Shown in pieces: positions 52,122 to 61,117 of a stretch of 64,000 nucleotides of DNA. The notes beneath the pieces are model-generated. The model had not been told where the DNA came from. It made no database searches and saw nothing but the letters and a program-made list of their open reading frames with translations. Made by a program: the position numbers and the translations under genes. Source of the DNA: Flavobacteriaceae bacterium. Its GTDB lineage: Bacteria; Bacteroidota; Bacteroidia; Flavobacteriales; Flavobacteriaceae. The DNA is taken from assembly GCA_004762155.1 (NCBI GenBank), contig SIHP01000008.1, positions 62,001-126,000 on the forward strand. The letters run 5' to 3'. How positions within the stretch are numbered: position 1 is the first letter of the stretch; every line of letters starts with the position of its first letter.

Positions 52122-52148
52122 GTAAATAAGTATGAGTGTATTTTATGT

Positions 52149-52177
52149 AAAAAAAAAGAGTGTAATTAAACACTCTT
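52149..52177 (-). terminator. frr terminator
   Basis: AAGAGTGT pairs with ACACTCTT across a 6-base loop, with a T-run on the minus strand, 24 bases after the frr stop. Confidence 0.8.
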
Positions 52178-52200
52178 AATAAGTTTTGCTTCAAAGAGAA

Positions 52201-52755
52201 TTAAACAGTCATTATTTCTTTTTCTTTAACTGCTAGCTTTTCGTCTATATCTTTAACAAATGTATCTGTTAAAGTTTGTACGTCAGCTTCTGATATCTTT
52301 TTCATATCATCAGAAACATCCGTTTTTTTAATATCATTATTTGCTTCTTTACGAGCATTTCTAATACCAACTTTAGCGTGTTCAGTTTCCGCTTTTGCTT
52401 GCTTAGCAAGTTCTCGTCTTCTTTCTTCTGTTAAAGCAGGTACATTTATAATAATAACATCTCCGTTATTCATTGGATTAAAACCAAGATTAGCTATCAT
52501 TATAGCTTTTTCTATTTCCTGTAACATGTTCTTCTCCCAAGGTTGTATTGTTATCGTACGTGCATCAGGAGTACTTACATTAGCAACTTGACTTAATGGA
52601 GTTTGAGAACCATAATAATCTATTTGAACATTTGCTAACATAGATGGTGTAGCTTTACCAGCTCTAATAGTTCTTAATTCTTTCTCTAAATGCGTAATTG
52701 CAGCATTCATTGCTTCTTTAGCAGTGTCTAATATAAATTCTAATTCTTCGTTCAT
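52201..52755 (-). CDS. frr: Ribosome recycling factor
   Basis: Factor that, with EF-G, splits the post-termination ribosome. The 184 aa (the family norm is about 185) include AMNAAITHLEKELRTIRAGK, ISTPDARTITIQPWE-type NVSTPDARTITIQPW, IMIANLGFNPMNNGDVI and LTEERRRELAKQAKAETEHA. It is the last gene of the pyrH-frr pair, 25 bases after pyrH, and is followed by a terminator. Confidence 0.97.
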   Translation of the reverse strand: MNEELEFILDTAKEAMNAAITHLEKELRTIRAGKATPSMLANVQIDYYGSQTPLSQVANVSTPDARTITIQPWEKNMLQEIEKAIMIANLGFNPMNNGDVIIINVPALTEERRRELAKQAKAETEHAKVGIRNARKEANNDIKKTDVSDDMKKISEADVQTLTDTFVKDIDEKLAVKEKEIMTV

Positions 52756-52780
52756 CTTTCTAAACTTTTAAAGATATCGT

Positions 52781-54564
<1,784 letters not shown>

Positions 54565-54607
54565 TTTCTATATGTTTTAAAGTTGTGATTTTTTTTGAAA
54601 GTATAAA

Positions 54608-54641
54608 AAAATAAAGGCTTCAATATTATGAAGCCTTTATT
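54608..54641 (-). terminator. Hairpin between rpsB and tsf, possible partial terminator
   Basis: AAATAAAGGCTTC pairs with GAAGCCTTTATTT across an 8-base loop, 7 bases after the rpsB stop. No promoter was found for tsf, so the hairpin probably acts as a partial terminator or processing site. Confidence 0.65.
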
Positions 54642-54647
54642 TAATCA

Positions 54648-55424
54648 TTATGATTTTGCTTCTTCAGTTTTAACTTCAGCTTTTGGTTCAGCTTCAGTTT
54701 TAACTTCTTTCTTAGGTTCAGCTTTTGTTTTTTCTTTATCTGCTTTTCTTTCAGATAAACCTTCTCCAATTGCTGCAGTTAAATATGATAATACTTTATC
54801 GATAGATTTAGATGCATCATCATTTGCAGGTACAACAAAATCAATCGGTCTTGGATCAGAGTTTGTATCAACCATTGCAAAAATTGGAATGTTTAGTTTT
54901 TGAGCTTCAGCAATAGCAATGTGTTCTTTCTTCACATCAATTACAAATAAAGCCGCTGGTAAACGTGTCATATCATTAATAGAACCTAAATTCTTTTCTA
55001 ATTTGGCACGTTGACGATTAATTTGTAATTTTTCTCTTTTTGATAATGCATCAAAAGAACCATCTTGCTTCATTCTATCAATAGCAGCCATTTTTTTAAC
55101 AGCTTTACGAATAGTAACGAAGTTTGTTAACATACCACCTGGCCAACGCTCAGTAATATAAGGCATGTTTACACTTTTTGCTTGGTCTGCAACGATATCT
55201 TTCGCTTGCTTTTTTGTTGCAACGAATAAAATTTTACGTCCAGAGTTAGCTATCTTTTTTAAAGCTGCAGAAGCTTCATCAATTTTAGCTGATGTTTTAT
55301 ACAAATCAATGATGTGAACACCATTACGTTCTGTATAAATATATGGGGCCATGTTTGGATTCCATTTTCTTGTTAAGTGACCGAAGTGCACTCCACTTTC
55401 TAATAATTCTTGAATGTTTGCCAT
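54648..55424 (-). CDS. rpsB: 30S ribosomal protein S2 with a charged C-terminal tail
   Basis: Small-subunit protein S2. The start at 55424 (MANIQELLESGVHFGHLTRK) matches the family; an upstream ATG at 55457 is in the leader hairpin. The core shows NPNMAPYIYTERNGVHIIDL, FVATKKQAKDIVADQAKSVN, ITERWPGGMLTNFVTIRKAV and PIFAMVDTNSDPRPIDFVVP. After about residue 225 the protein has a low-complexity Lys/Glu/Ala/Pro tail (AEPKKEVKTEAEPKAEVKTE), probably disordered and seen in other flavobacterial S2 proteins. It precedes tsf, as in most bacteria. Confidence 0.97.
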   Translation of the reverse strand: MANIQELLESGVHFGHLTRKWNPNMAPYIYTERNGVHIIDLYKTSAKIDEASAALKKIANSGRKILFVATKKQAKDIVADQAKSVNMPYITERWPGGMLTNFVTIRKAVKKMAAIDRMKQDGSFDALSKREKLQINRQRAKLEKNLGSINDMTRLPAALFVIDVKKEHIAIAEAQKLNIPIFAMVDTNSDPRPIDFVVPANDDASKSIDKVLSYLTAAIGEGLSERKADKEKTKAEPKKEVKTEAEPKAEVKTEEAKS

Positions 55425-55455
55425 TTTAATAAATGTGTTTACGTTCTGTTTTCGC

Positions 55456-55488
55456 AATATTCCAGTAGTTTTAAAAGTCTGGAATATT
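55456..55488 (-). promoter_or_regulatory. Hairpin in the rpsB leader, possible regulatory RNA structure
   Basis: AATATTCCAG (55456-55465) pairs perfectly with CTGGAATATT (55479-55488) across 13 bases. It lies 32-64 bases before the rpsB start on the minus strand and lacks a T-run. S2 represses its own operon through leader RNA in other bacteria, so autoregulation is a reasonable guess. Confidence 0.45.
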
Positions 55489-55542
55489 TAGATACTAAAC
55501 TGTTATAATTATATGATTATAAATAACAGTCTCAAAAGTTTT

Positions 55543-55567
55543 AAAAAATGCTGAGATAAACTCAGCA
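55543..55567 (-). terminator. rpsI terminator
   Basis: TGCTGAG pairs with CTCAGCA across a 5-base loop, followed by six T residues on the minus strand, directly after the rpsI stop. Confidence 0.75.
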
Positions 55568-55573
55568 AATATA
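55566..55573 (-). promoter_or_regulatory. Candidate -7 element for rpsB-tsf
   Basis: On the minus strand this reads TATATTTG (plus CAAATATA), but it overlaps the end of rpsI and the terminator stem and is 142 bases from the rpsB start. It would place the 55456 hairpin in the leader. Confidence 0.3.
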
Positions 55574-55960
55574 TTAACGCTTAGAGAACTGGAATTTCTT
55601 ACGTGCTTTCTTCTGACCGAATTTCTTACGTTCAACCATTCTTGGATCACGAGTTAATAAACCTTCTGGTTTTAACACAGCTTTGTGCTCTTCGTTAATG
55701 CTTACTAATGCTCTAGTAATTGCTAAACGAATAGCTTCAGCTTGTCCTGTTACACCACCACCAAAAACATTTACTTTAATGTCATAAGACTCTAAGTTTT
55801 CAGTTAGCATTAAAGGTTGTTGAACCTTATATTGTAACGTTGGAGTTGTAAAGTAGTTTGTATAATCTTTTTTGTTAACTGTAATGTTTCCTTTACCTTC
55901 TGAAAGATAAATACGAGCAACAGCTGTTTTTCTTCTACCTATTTTGTGAACTGTTTCCAT
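55574..55960 (-). CDS. rpsI: 30S ribosomal protein S9
   Basis: Small-subunit protein of 128 aa. The sequence METVHKIGRRKTAVARIYLS opens as S9 does, and the conserved C-terminal tail reads GLLTRDPRMVERKKFGQKKA ending KKFQFSKR, which reaches the P-site tRNA. GGGVTGQAEAIRLAITRAL lies in the middle. Its start codon shares one base with the rplM stop, so translation is coupled. Confidence 0.97.
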   Translation of the reverse strand: METVHKIGRRKTAVARIYLSEGKGNITVNKKDYTNYFTTPTLQYKVQQPLMLTENLESYDIKVNVFGGGVTGQAEAIRLAITRALVSINEEHKAVLKPEGLLTRDPRMVERKKFGQKKARKKFQFSKR

Positions 55961-56415
55961 TATATAAGATCTTTAAGGTTAATTGCTTTTGGTTGTTGAG
56001 CGTCTTGTTGGTGCTCTGTACCTGTATATACATATAAGTTTCTGTATAATGCACTACCTAATTTGTTTTTAGGTAACATCCCTTTTACTGCTTTTTCAAG
56101 TAATCTTGTAGGATCCTTTTCAAACATTTCTGTTGCAGTTAATGATCTTTGTCCTCCTGGGTAACCTGTGTGACGGATATAACTCTTTGTCGTCATTTTG
56201 TTTCCAGTTAAAACAATTTTTTCAGCGTTGATAATAACAACGTTGTCTCCACAATCCACGTGTGGAGTGTAGTTGGTTTTGTACTTACCTCTTATTAGTT
56301 TTGCAACTATAGAAGCCAAACGACCCAAAGTCTGTCCGTCCGCATCAACTAAAACCCACTCTTTGTTTACTGTAGTGCTATTAGCAGATACTGTTTTGTA
56401 ACTTAATGTGTTCAT
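55960..56415 (-). CDS. rplM: 50S ribosomal protein L13
   Basis: Large-subunit protein of 151 aa. Conserved parts are VNKEWVLVDADGQTLGRLAS, LIRGKYKTNYTPHVDCGDNV, VVIINAEKIVLTGNKMTTKS and MLPKNKLGSALYRNLYVYTG. It is the first gene of the rplM-rpsI operon, the usual bacterial order, with a -7 promoter 61 bases upstream. Confidence 0.97.
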   Translation of the reverse strand: MNTLSYKTVSANSTTVNKEWVLVDADGQTLGRLASIVAKLIRGKYKTNYTPHVDCGDNVVIINAEKIVLTGNKMTTKSYIRHTGYPGGQRSLTATEMFEKDPTRLLEKAVKGMLPKNKLGSALYRNLYVYTGTEHQQDAQQPKAINLKDLI

Positions 56416-56476
56416 AATTACACTATTAGTTTTTGTCTATATTAATAATAATTAAATTTCCCTTGAAAAAGGACTG

Positions 56477-56484
56477 CAAAAGTA
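56477..56484 (-). promoter_or_regulatory. -7 promoter element for rplM-rpsI
   Basis: On the minus strand this reads TACTTTTG (plus CAAAAGTA), matching TAnnTTTG, 61 bases before the rplM start; this leaves a leader long enough for regulation. Confidence 0.55.
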
Positions 56485-56600
56485 CAATTATTTATTTGTT
56501 TGACAAATAGTAGGTTAGTTTTGTTTAGTAAAAAGATTAATATTCTGAGAATTAGGCTTTATTTATTGTTTTCTGGAAAACTAATTTTTGTTTGATTAAT

Positions 56601-56636
56601 AAAAAAACAAAGCCACACAGAAATTTGTGTGGCTTT
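56601..56636 (-). terminator. Terminator of the OmpA-family gene
   Basis: AAAGCCACACA pairs perfectly with TGTGTGGCTTT across 6 bases and is followed on the minus strand by a T-run. Confidence 0.87.
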
Positions 56637-56660
56637 ATAAATATGTTATTATAATTGATG

Positions 56661-57506
56661 TTATTCTACCTTTTGGTCTAATAAGTTAAAGAACTGATTT
56701 AAACGTGGCATTATAATAATTTTAGTTCTTCTGTTTTTTGATTTGTTGGCAGGAGTGTCATTCGCAACCAATGGTAAAAAGCTACTTCTACCAGCAGCGA
56801 TTAATCTACTAGGTGCAACTGCGTATTTACTTTGTAGTTCTCTTACTATTGCTGTTGAGCGCTTTACACTTAAATCCCAGTTGTCTTTTACGGTAGCAGT
56901 GCTAATTGGAGCGTCATCTGTGTGACCTTCAATCATTACATCCATTTCTGGTTGTCCGTTAACTACTGTAGCAACTTTAGCTAATACTTTAGAAGCAGCG
57001 TCGCTTATAGTGTAACTTCCGCTTTTAAATAATAATTTATCAGAAATAGAAATAAATACAACTGTTTTTTCAACATTTACTTCGATGTCTTCATCGTCTA
57101 TACCTTGTTGTAGTTCTTTCTTTAAATGGAAAGCAACAGCTAAGTTTAATGAATCTTTTTTAGTTGCTGCAGCTCTAATTCTATTAATGTATTTATCTTT
57201 TTTGCTTAATTGAGCAAGAGTTTCTTTAATGTTGTCATTTGCGCCTTTAGTTAGCACAGTTAGGTCTCCAACTTGTTCTAAGGTTTTTTCTTTGTCTTTT
57301 CTAAGATCTGTAACAGTACCTTCTAGTAAACTAGATTTTTCTTGGTAGCGTTCTTTTTCTACTAAGCACTTGGTTAGGTTTGCTTTAACGGCAATTAACT
57401 CTTCTTTAGTTTGTTCGTGTTTTGCTTTTACAGCTTCTAATTCTTTAGTTGAAGCACAAGAGGCCAAAACAGTAATTATAGAAAGGGATGCAAGTATTTT
57501 CTTCAT
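56661..57506 (-). CDS. OmpA-family peptidoglycan-binding lipoprotein
   Basis: Outer-membrane-anchored lipoprotein of 281 aa. The lipobox is LASC (Cys17). A long coiled coil spans about 20-110 (ELEAVKAKHEQTKEELIAVK). The OmpA C-like domain at about 150-270 carries LLFKSGSYTISDAASKVLAK, the loop MIEGHTDDAPIS and the peptidoglycan-binding Asp/Arg region DNWDLSVKRSTAIVRELQ with KSKNRRTKIIIMP. It probably tethers the outer membrane to peptidoglycan. It has its own promoter and terminator. Confidence 0.93.
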   Translation of the reverse strand: MKKILASLSIITVLASCASTKELEAVKAKHEQTKEELIAVKANLTKCLVEKERYQEKSSLLEGTVTDLRKDKEKTLEQVGDLTVLTKGANDNIKETLAQLSKKDKYINRIRAAATKKDSLNLAVAFHLKKELQQGIDDEDIEVNVEKTVVFISISDKLLFKSGSYTISDAASKVLAKVATVVNGQPEMDVMIEGHTDDAPISTATVKDNWDLSVKRSTAIVRELQSKYAVAPSRLIAAGRSSFLPLVANDTPANKSKNRRTKIIIMPRLNQFFNLLDQKVE

Positions 57507-57528
57507 AATTGTTTCTATTTATGTCTAA

Positions 57529-57536
57529 CAAAGTTA
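57529..57536 (-). promoter_or_regulatory. -7 promoter element for the OmpA-family gene
   Basis: On the minus strand this reads TAACTTTG (plus CAAAGTTA), 23 bases before the start codon. Confidence 0.5.
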
Positions 57537-57592
57537 TAAAAATGATAATACAAAAAACATATTTAACGTTATTTTATGAAGTTTTAATGAAT

Positions 57593-57600
57593 TATTTTTG
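57593..57600 (+). promoter_or_regulatory. -7 promoter element for apbE
   Basis: TATTTTTG matches TAnnTTTG, 16 bases before the ATG at 57617 and divergent from the OmpA-gene promoter 57 bases away. Confidence 0.5.
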
Positions 57601-57616
57601 CCTTAAAAGAAATTAA

Positions 57617-58591
57617 ATGAGCTTGATGAAAAAATATATACTGTTATTTTTAGTTGTATTGCTATTAGGTTGTAAGGCAGAAAATAAAGATAGAATCACT
57701 AAACTTAGGGGTAATGTTTTTGGCACCACTTATAATATTATTTATAATGATGATGTAAATTATCAAGAGTCAATTGATAGTGTTTTTACAAAGTTTAACA
57801 ACTCGTTGTCTACATATATTACTAATTCAATAGTCTCCAGAGTTAATAAAAATGATACAACAGTTGTTGTGGACGAGTATTTTATAGAAGCTTTTAATAA
57901 GGCGAAAAAAATATATACAGAAACGGATGGCTATTTTGACCCGACAATTGGTAAGCTGATTAATGCGTATGGTTTCGGTTCTGGTACAGAAAAGAAAGGT
58001 TTATCTTCTGAAGATGTTACTTCTTTAATGAATTTAACTGGTTTTGATAAAATAACTTTAGAACATAAAAAGCTAAATAAAGCTCCAGAGTTAGAGTTTA
58101 ATGTAAATGCTTTTGCTAAAGGTTTTGGTTTGGATATTGTTGGGCGTTTTTTAGAAGTAAAAAAGATAAATGATTATTTAATAGAAATAGGAGGAGAGAT
58201 AAGAGCTAGAGGGACAAAGCTAAATGGTAAATTGTGGAAAGTAGCAATTGATGATCCTAATTCAGATGGTACTAGAAGTACGTCAAGAGTGATAGAATTA
58301 GATAATGAATCTATGGCGACATCTGGGAATTATAGAAAATTTAAAATAAATACAAAAGGAGAGAAAATTGTACATACAGTTAATCCAAAAACAGGTTTGG
58401 CTCAAGAAAGTAATCTATTAAGTGTTTCTGTAATTTTAAAAGGAGATTGTGCAGATGTAGATGCCTATGCTACTGCTTTTTTGGCTATGGGATTGGAGAA
58501 AACAAAAACTTTTTTAAGTAATCATCCTGAATTAAAAGTTATTTTATTGTTTGCTGATGAAAATGGAGAGATTAAAGAGTTTAGGAATTAG
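57617..58591 (+). CDS. apbE: FAD:protein FMN transferase (ApbE) lipoprotein
   Basis: Predicted to attach FMN covalently to threonines of periplasm-facing flavoproteins such as NqrB, NqrC or RnfG, using FAD and Mg. The 324-aa precursor has a lipobox LLGC (Cys19). Family motifs are FGTTYNIIYND, YFDPTIGKLINAYGFG, FNVNAFAKGFGLDIVG, the SAM-like YLIEIGGEIRARG and ESMATSGNYRKFK. The end (GDCADVDAYATAFLAMGLEK) is also typical. The start could be 57617 or the ATG at 57626 (MKKYILLF). In flavobacteria it often lies near the nqr operon; that operon is not in this window. Confidence 0.95.
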   Translation: MSLMKKYILLFLVVLLLGCKAENKDRITKLRGNVFGTTYNIIYNDDVNYQESIDSVFTKFNNSLSTYITNSIVSRVNKNDTTVVVDEYFIEAFNKAKKIYTETDGYFDPTIGKLINAYGFGSGTEKKGLSSEDVTSLMNLTGFDKITLEHKKLNKAPELEFNVNAFAKGFGLDIVGRFLEVKKINDYLIEIGGEIRARGTKLNGKLWKVAIDDPNSDGTRSTSRVIELDNESMATSGNYRKFKINTKGEKIVHTVNPKTGLAQESNLLSVSVILKGDCADVDAYATAFLAMGLEKTKTFLSNHPELKVILLFADENGEIKEFRN

Positions 58592-58628
58592 ATTTCATTT
58601 GTGAGAGGGAATAAAATAAGAGAATATA

Positions 58629-58901
58629 TTAGAGGTTGTTGATGTTTTTAAAAATTTTCTTATATGCAATTATTGTAAAAAACCATGCTATTGTAAAATC
58701 AATAAATAAGTTTAAAATATTCCAAGAAGAATTTGGAGTCGGACAATCTACTATAAATTGATTGTAATAAACTAATGGAAACCCAATATTTAATTCTGAG
58801 CTTCCAGAACGATTCAAAGGTGAGCTTATTTGAAACAAAACTGTCAAGAAGGAAATAGAAAGAAAAACAAGAATTGCTAGTAGCGTTGGTTTTAGTTTCA
58901 T
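58629..58901 (-). CDS. Small two-span membrane protein, unknown
   Basis: A 90-residue protein with two hydrophobic segments, about 6-26 (TLLAILVFLSISFLTVLFQI) and about 62-82 (LNLFIDFTIAWFFTIIAYKK), and an extracytoplasmic loop SPLNRSGSSELNIGFPLVYY containing one Cys. The layout resembles short uncharacterised membrane proteins of Bacteroidota, but no family was recognised. It lies 47 bases downstream of the methyltransferase on the same strand and may be cotranscribed. The coding call is likely but not certain. Confidence 0.6.
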   Translation of the reverse strand: MKLKPTLLAILVFLSISFLTVLFQISSPLNRSGSSELNIGFPLVYYNQFIVDCPTPNSSWNILNLFIDFTIAWFFTIIAYKKIFKNINNL

Positions 58902-58948
58902 TTTAGTGAGTTGCGGATAGCTTGAATTTTTGTGTCTTAAGAATGTTT

Positions 58949-59722
58949 CTAAGGTTGTTTATAGCAAACAGGTAAAATTTCACCTTTCATTAAGGCGAAA
59001 CGAGCTAGTTTTTCAGGAGTGATTTTTTTTGTGTAATCTATTTCTTTTACAGAAAATCCTATAGAGCGTAGTTTATTAAAATAATCACGACCATAAACAC
59101 GAACATGATCGTATTGACCAAATATTTCGGCACGTTCTTTCTCGTCAGTAATAGTATCGTCTTCAAAAGTATATTCTCTTGATAGATCTTGTGGGATTTG
59201 AAAAATGCCCATTCCGTTTGGTTTTAAAACACGATACAACTCTTGCATTGCTTTGGTGTCGTTTGGAATATGTTCTAAAACATGATTACAAAAAACAATA
59301 TCAAAAGAATTGTTTTCAAAAGGGAGGTCGCAAATATCTGCTTTCACATCAGCAATAGGTGATTCTAAATCTGAGGTGATATAATCCAAATTTTGCTGTT
59401 TTCTAAAAATGTCTAAAAAACATTGTTCAGGAGCAATATGTAAAACCTTTTGTTTTTTTTCTGAAGTAAAAAAAGAAGTATCATTTTGTAAAAACAACCA
59501 TAACAAACGATGTCTTTCTAAAGATAAAGTGGAAGGAGAAAGAGCGTTTTCTCGCTGAATTCCATATCCATAAGGTAAAAACTTACGAAAAGTTTTTCCA
59601 TCTATAGGGTCTGTAAACTTATCGCCTTTTAACCACCAAGAAATTATTGGACGAACCCAATAACTTGCCTTTATTAAAAAAGGACGTGGAATAGTGTTAA
59701 GAATACTTTTAAAAATAGACAC
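58949..59722 (-). CDS. Class I SAM-dependent methyltransferase
   Basis: A 257-aa enzyme with a methyltransferase-11-like domain. The region KVLHIAPEQCFLDIFRKQ is motif I in slightly unusual form. DITSDLESPIADVKADICDL-like YITSDLESPIADVKADICDL carries the acidic SAM residue, and IVFCNHVLEHIPNDTKAMQE plus LYRVLKPNGMGIFQIP are motifs II-III. The N-terminal part (about 1-60) is basic and Trp/Pro rich (IISWWLKGDKFTDPIDG). The substrate cannot be told. It is encoded 4 bases after map, so it is probably in the same operon. Confidence 0.88.
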   Translation of the reverse strand: MSIFKSILNTIPRPFLIKASYWVRPIISWWLKGDKFTDPIDGKTFRKFLPYGYGIQRENALSPSTLSLERHRLLWLFLQNDTSFFTSEKKQKVLHIAPEQCFLDIFRKQQNLDYITSDLESPIADVKADICDLPFENNSFDIVFCNHVLEHIPNDTKAMQELYRVLKPNGMGIFQIPQDLSREYTFEDDTITDEKERAEIFGQYDHVRVYGRDYFNKLRSIGFSVKEIDYTKKITPEKLARFALMKGEILPVCYKQP

Positions 59723-59726
59723 AGAT

Positions 59727-60545
59727 TTATATAACTAAAGGTTGTTGTCTAAACTCATCTTCTTCGTCTGTTACAATCCCTAAAGCTTTATGAACATATT
59801 TAAACGTAGATAAGATTTCTGGTTTTCCATCAACAATCGCAACATCATGCTCAAAATGAGCACTTGGTTTTCCGTCTAAGGTAGTAATTGTCCAGCCGTC
59901 TTTATGTTGGCGGATTTTATGTGTTCCCATATTTGTCATTGGTTCTATAGCAACCACCATTCCTTCAATAAACTTTTTACCACGACCTCTACGTCCGTAA
60001 TTTGGCATTTCAGGATCTTCGTGCATTGTTCTACCAAGTCCATGACCAACTAATTCACGAACAACTCCATAACCATGTTTTTCTGTAAACTGTTGAATAG
60101 CATAACCAACGTCACCAACTCTGTTACCAACTTTTAATTCACGAATACCAACATATAAACTTTCTCTAGTAATGTCAAGTAATTTTTGAGTTTCAGTATC
60201 AATTTCACCTACAGCAAAAGTGTAAGCATGATCTCCGTAAAATTCATTTTTAAGTGCGCCACAATCTATGGAAATAATTCCACCTTCTTCTAGAGGAGTA
60301 TTATTTGGAATACCATGAACGACTTGTTCATTTGGACTCATGCATAATGTGTTTGGAAAATCATACAAGCCTAAAAAACCAGGAATTGCACCTTGTTCAC
60401 GAATAAAGTCTTCTGCTAATTTATCTAACTGTAACGTAGTAACACCAGGTTTAACTTCTTTAGCAAGCATTCCTAAGGTTTTAGAAACGATTAAAGCGCT
60501 TTCACGCATTATTTCTATTTCTTCTCTAGTTTTTGTAATGATCAT
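59727..60545 (-). CDS. map: Type I methionine aminopeptidase
   Basis: Removes N-terminal Met from nascent proteins. The 272 aa carry all five metal ligands of the family: Asp in ISIDCGALKN and GDHAYTFAVG, His in VGHGLGRTMHEDPEMPNYG, and Glu in VVAIEPMTNMG and HFEHDVAIVDG. The short N-terminus (MIITKTREEIEIMRESALIV) has no zinc-finger extension. It has its own -7 promoter 21 bases upstream, although the thioredoxin-like gene ends only 31 bases before it. The methyltransferase gene follows at 4 bases. Confidence 0.96.
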   Translation of the reverse strand: MIITKTREEIEIMRESALIVSKTLGMLAKEVKPGVTTLQLDKLAEDFIREQGAIPGFLGLYDFPNTLCMSPNEQVVHGIPNNTPLEEGGIISIDCGALKNEFYGDHAYTFAVGEIDTETQKLLDITRESLYVGIRELKVGNRVGDVGYAIQQFTEKHGYGVVRELVGHGLGRTMHEDPEMPNYGRRGRGKKFIEGMVVAIEPMTNMGTHKIRQHKDGWTITTLDGKPSAHFEHDVAIVDGKPEILSTFKYVHKALGIVTDEEDEFRQQPLVI

Positions 60546-60565
60546 TCTTAAAAATAATTAGAGCG

Positions 60566-60573
60566 CAAATTTA
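60566..60573 (-). promoter_or_regulatory. -7 promoter element for map
   Basis: On the minus strand this reads TAAATTTG (plus CAAATTTA), 20 bases before the map start, in the short gap after the thioredoxin-like gene. Confidence 0.55.
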
Positions 60574-60576
60574 GGG

Positions 60577-61107
60577 TTATTTTTGATATGGATGCTTATA
60601 AGCTTGACCAGATATTATTTTTAAAATATCTGCTTCAATACTACTGCCATCAAGAGGGTGTTCTACAAAGCGACCAATTTCTTTTCCGTTTTTCATGAAA
60701 ATAAAAGTAGGTACTCTTAAAATATTGTAACTTTTTTCTAATCCATTGGCTTTTTTATTACGATTAACAGCAACTAACTCTAGGTTTTTAAAATCAAAAT
60801 TAGCTTCGTCTAATAGCTTATAAAAATTAGGAATTTCACGCTGGCTATCTCCACACCAAGTTCCCATAAAACCTTTAATAGTAATGTCTTTTAGTAAAGG
60901 TTTTATGGCTTGTATTACTTCTTTATCAGTTTCATAATAACCATAGAAATCAGTAAACCATTCTGAAGCAAAAGGTTCTTGTTGAAAACTTTTTCGAGTG
61001 GCAATTCCAACTAAATCACCTTCACTATTTTTACTAGCAATTGTTTTTTTAGTTGTTGCGCAATTACTTAAAATTATTACAAAGATTAAAAAAGTAAGTT
61101 TTTTCAT
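60577..61107 (-). CDS. Thioredoxin-fold lipoprotein with a single active-site cysteine (WCGDS)
   Basis: Envelope protein of 176 aa with a lipobox LSNC (Cys16) and a thioredoxin-like domain at about 65-170. The active-site position reads GTWCGDSQREIPNFYKLL, with Ser replacing the second Cys of CxxC. Later segments FKNLELVAVNRNKKANGLEK and ILRVPTFIFMKNGKEIGRF keep the cis-Pro loop (RVPT). A CxxS site suggests isomerase- or trapping-type chemistry rather than full oxidoreduction; this WCxDS variant is frequent in flavobacteria. It lies 10 bases after gpmI. Confidence 0.85.
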   Translation of the reverse strand: MKKLTFLIFVIILSNCATTKKTIASKNSEGDLVGIATRKSFQQEPFASEWFTDFYGYYETDKEVIQAIKPLLKDITIKGFMGTWCGDSQREIPNFYKLLDEANFDFKNLELVAVNRNKKANGLEKSYNILRVPTFIFMKNGKEIGRFVEHPLDGSSIEADILKIISGQAYKHPYQK

Positions 61108-61117
61108 AGTTTTAGTA

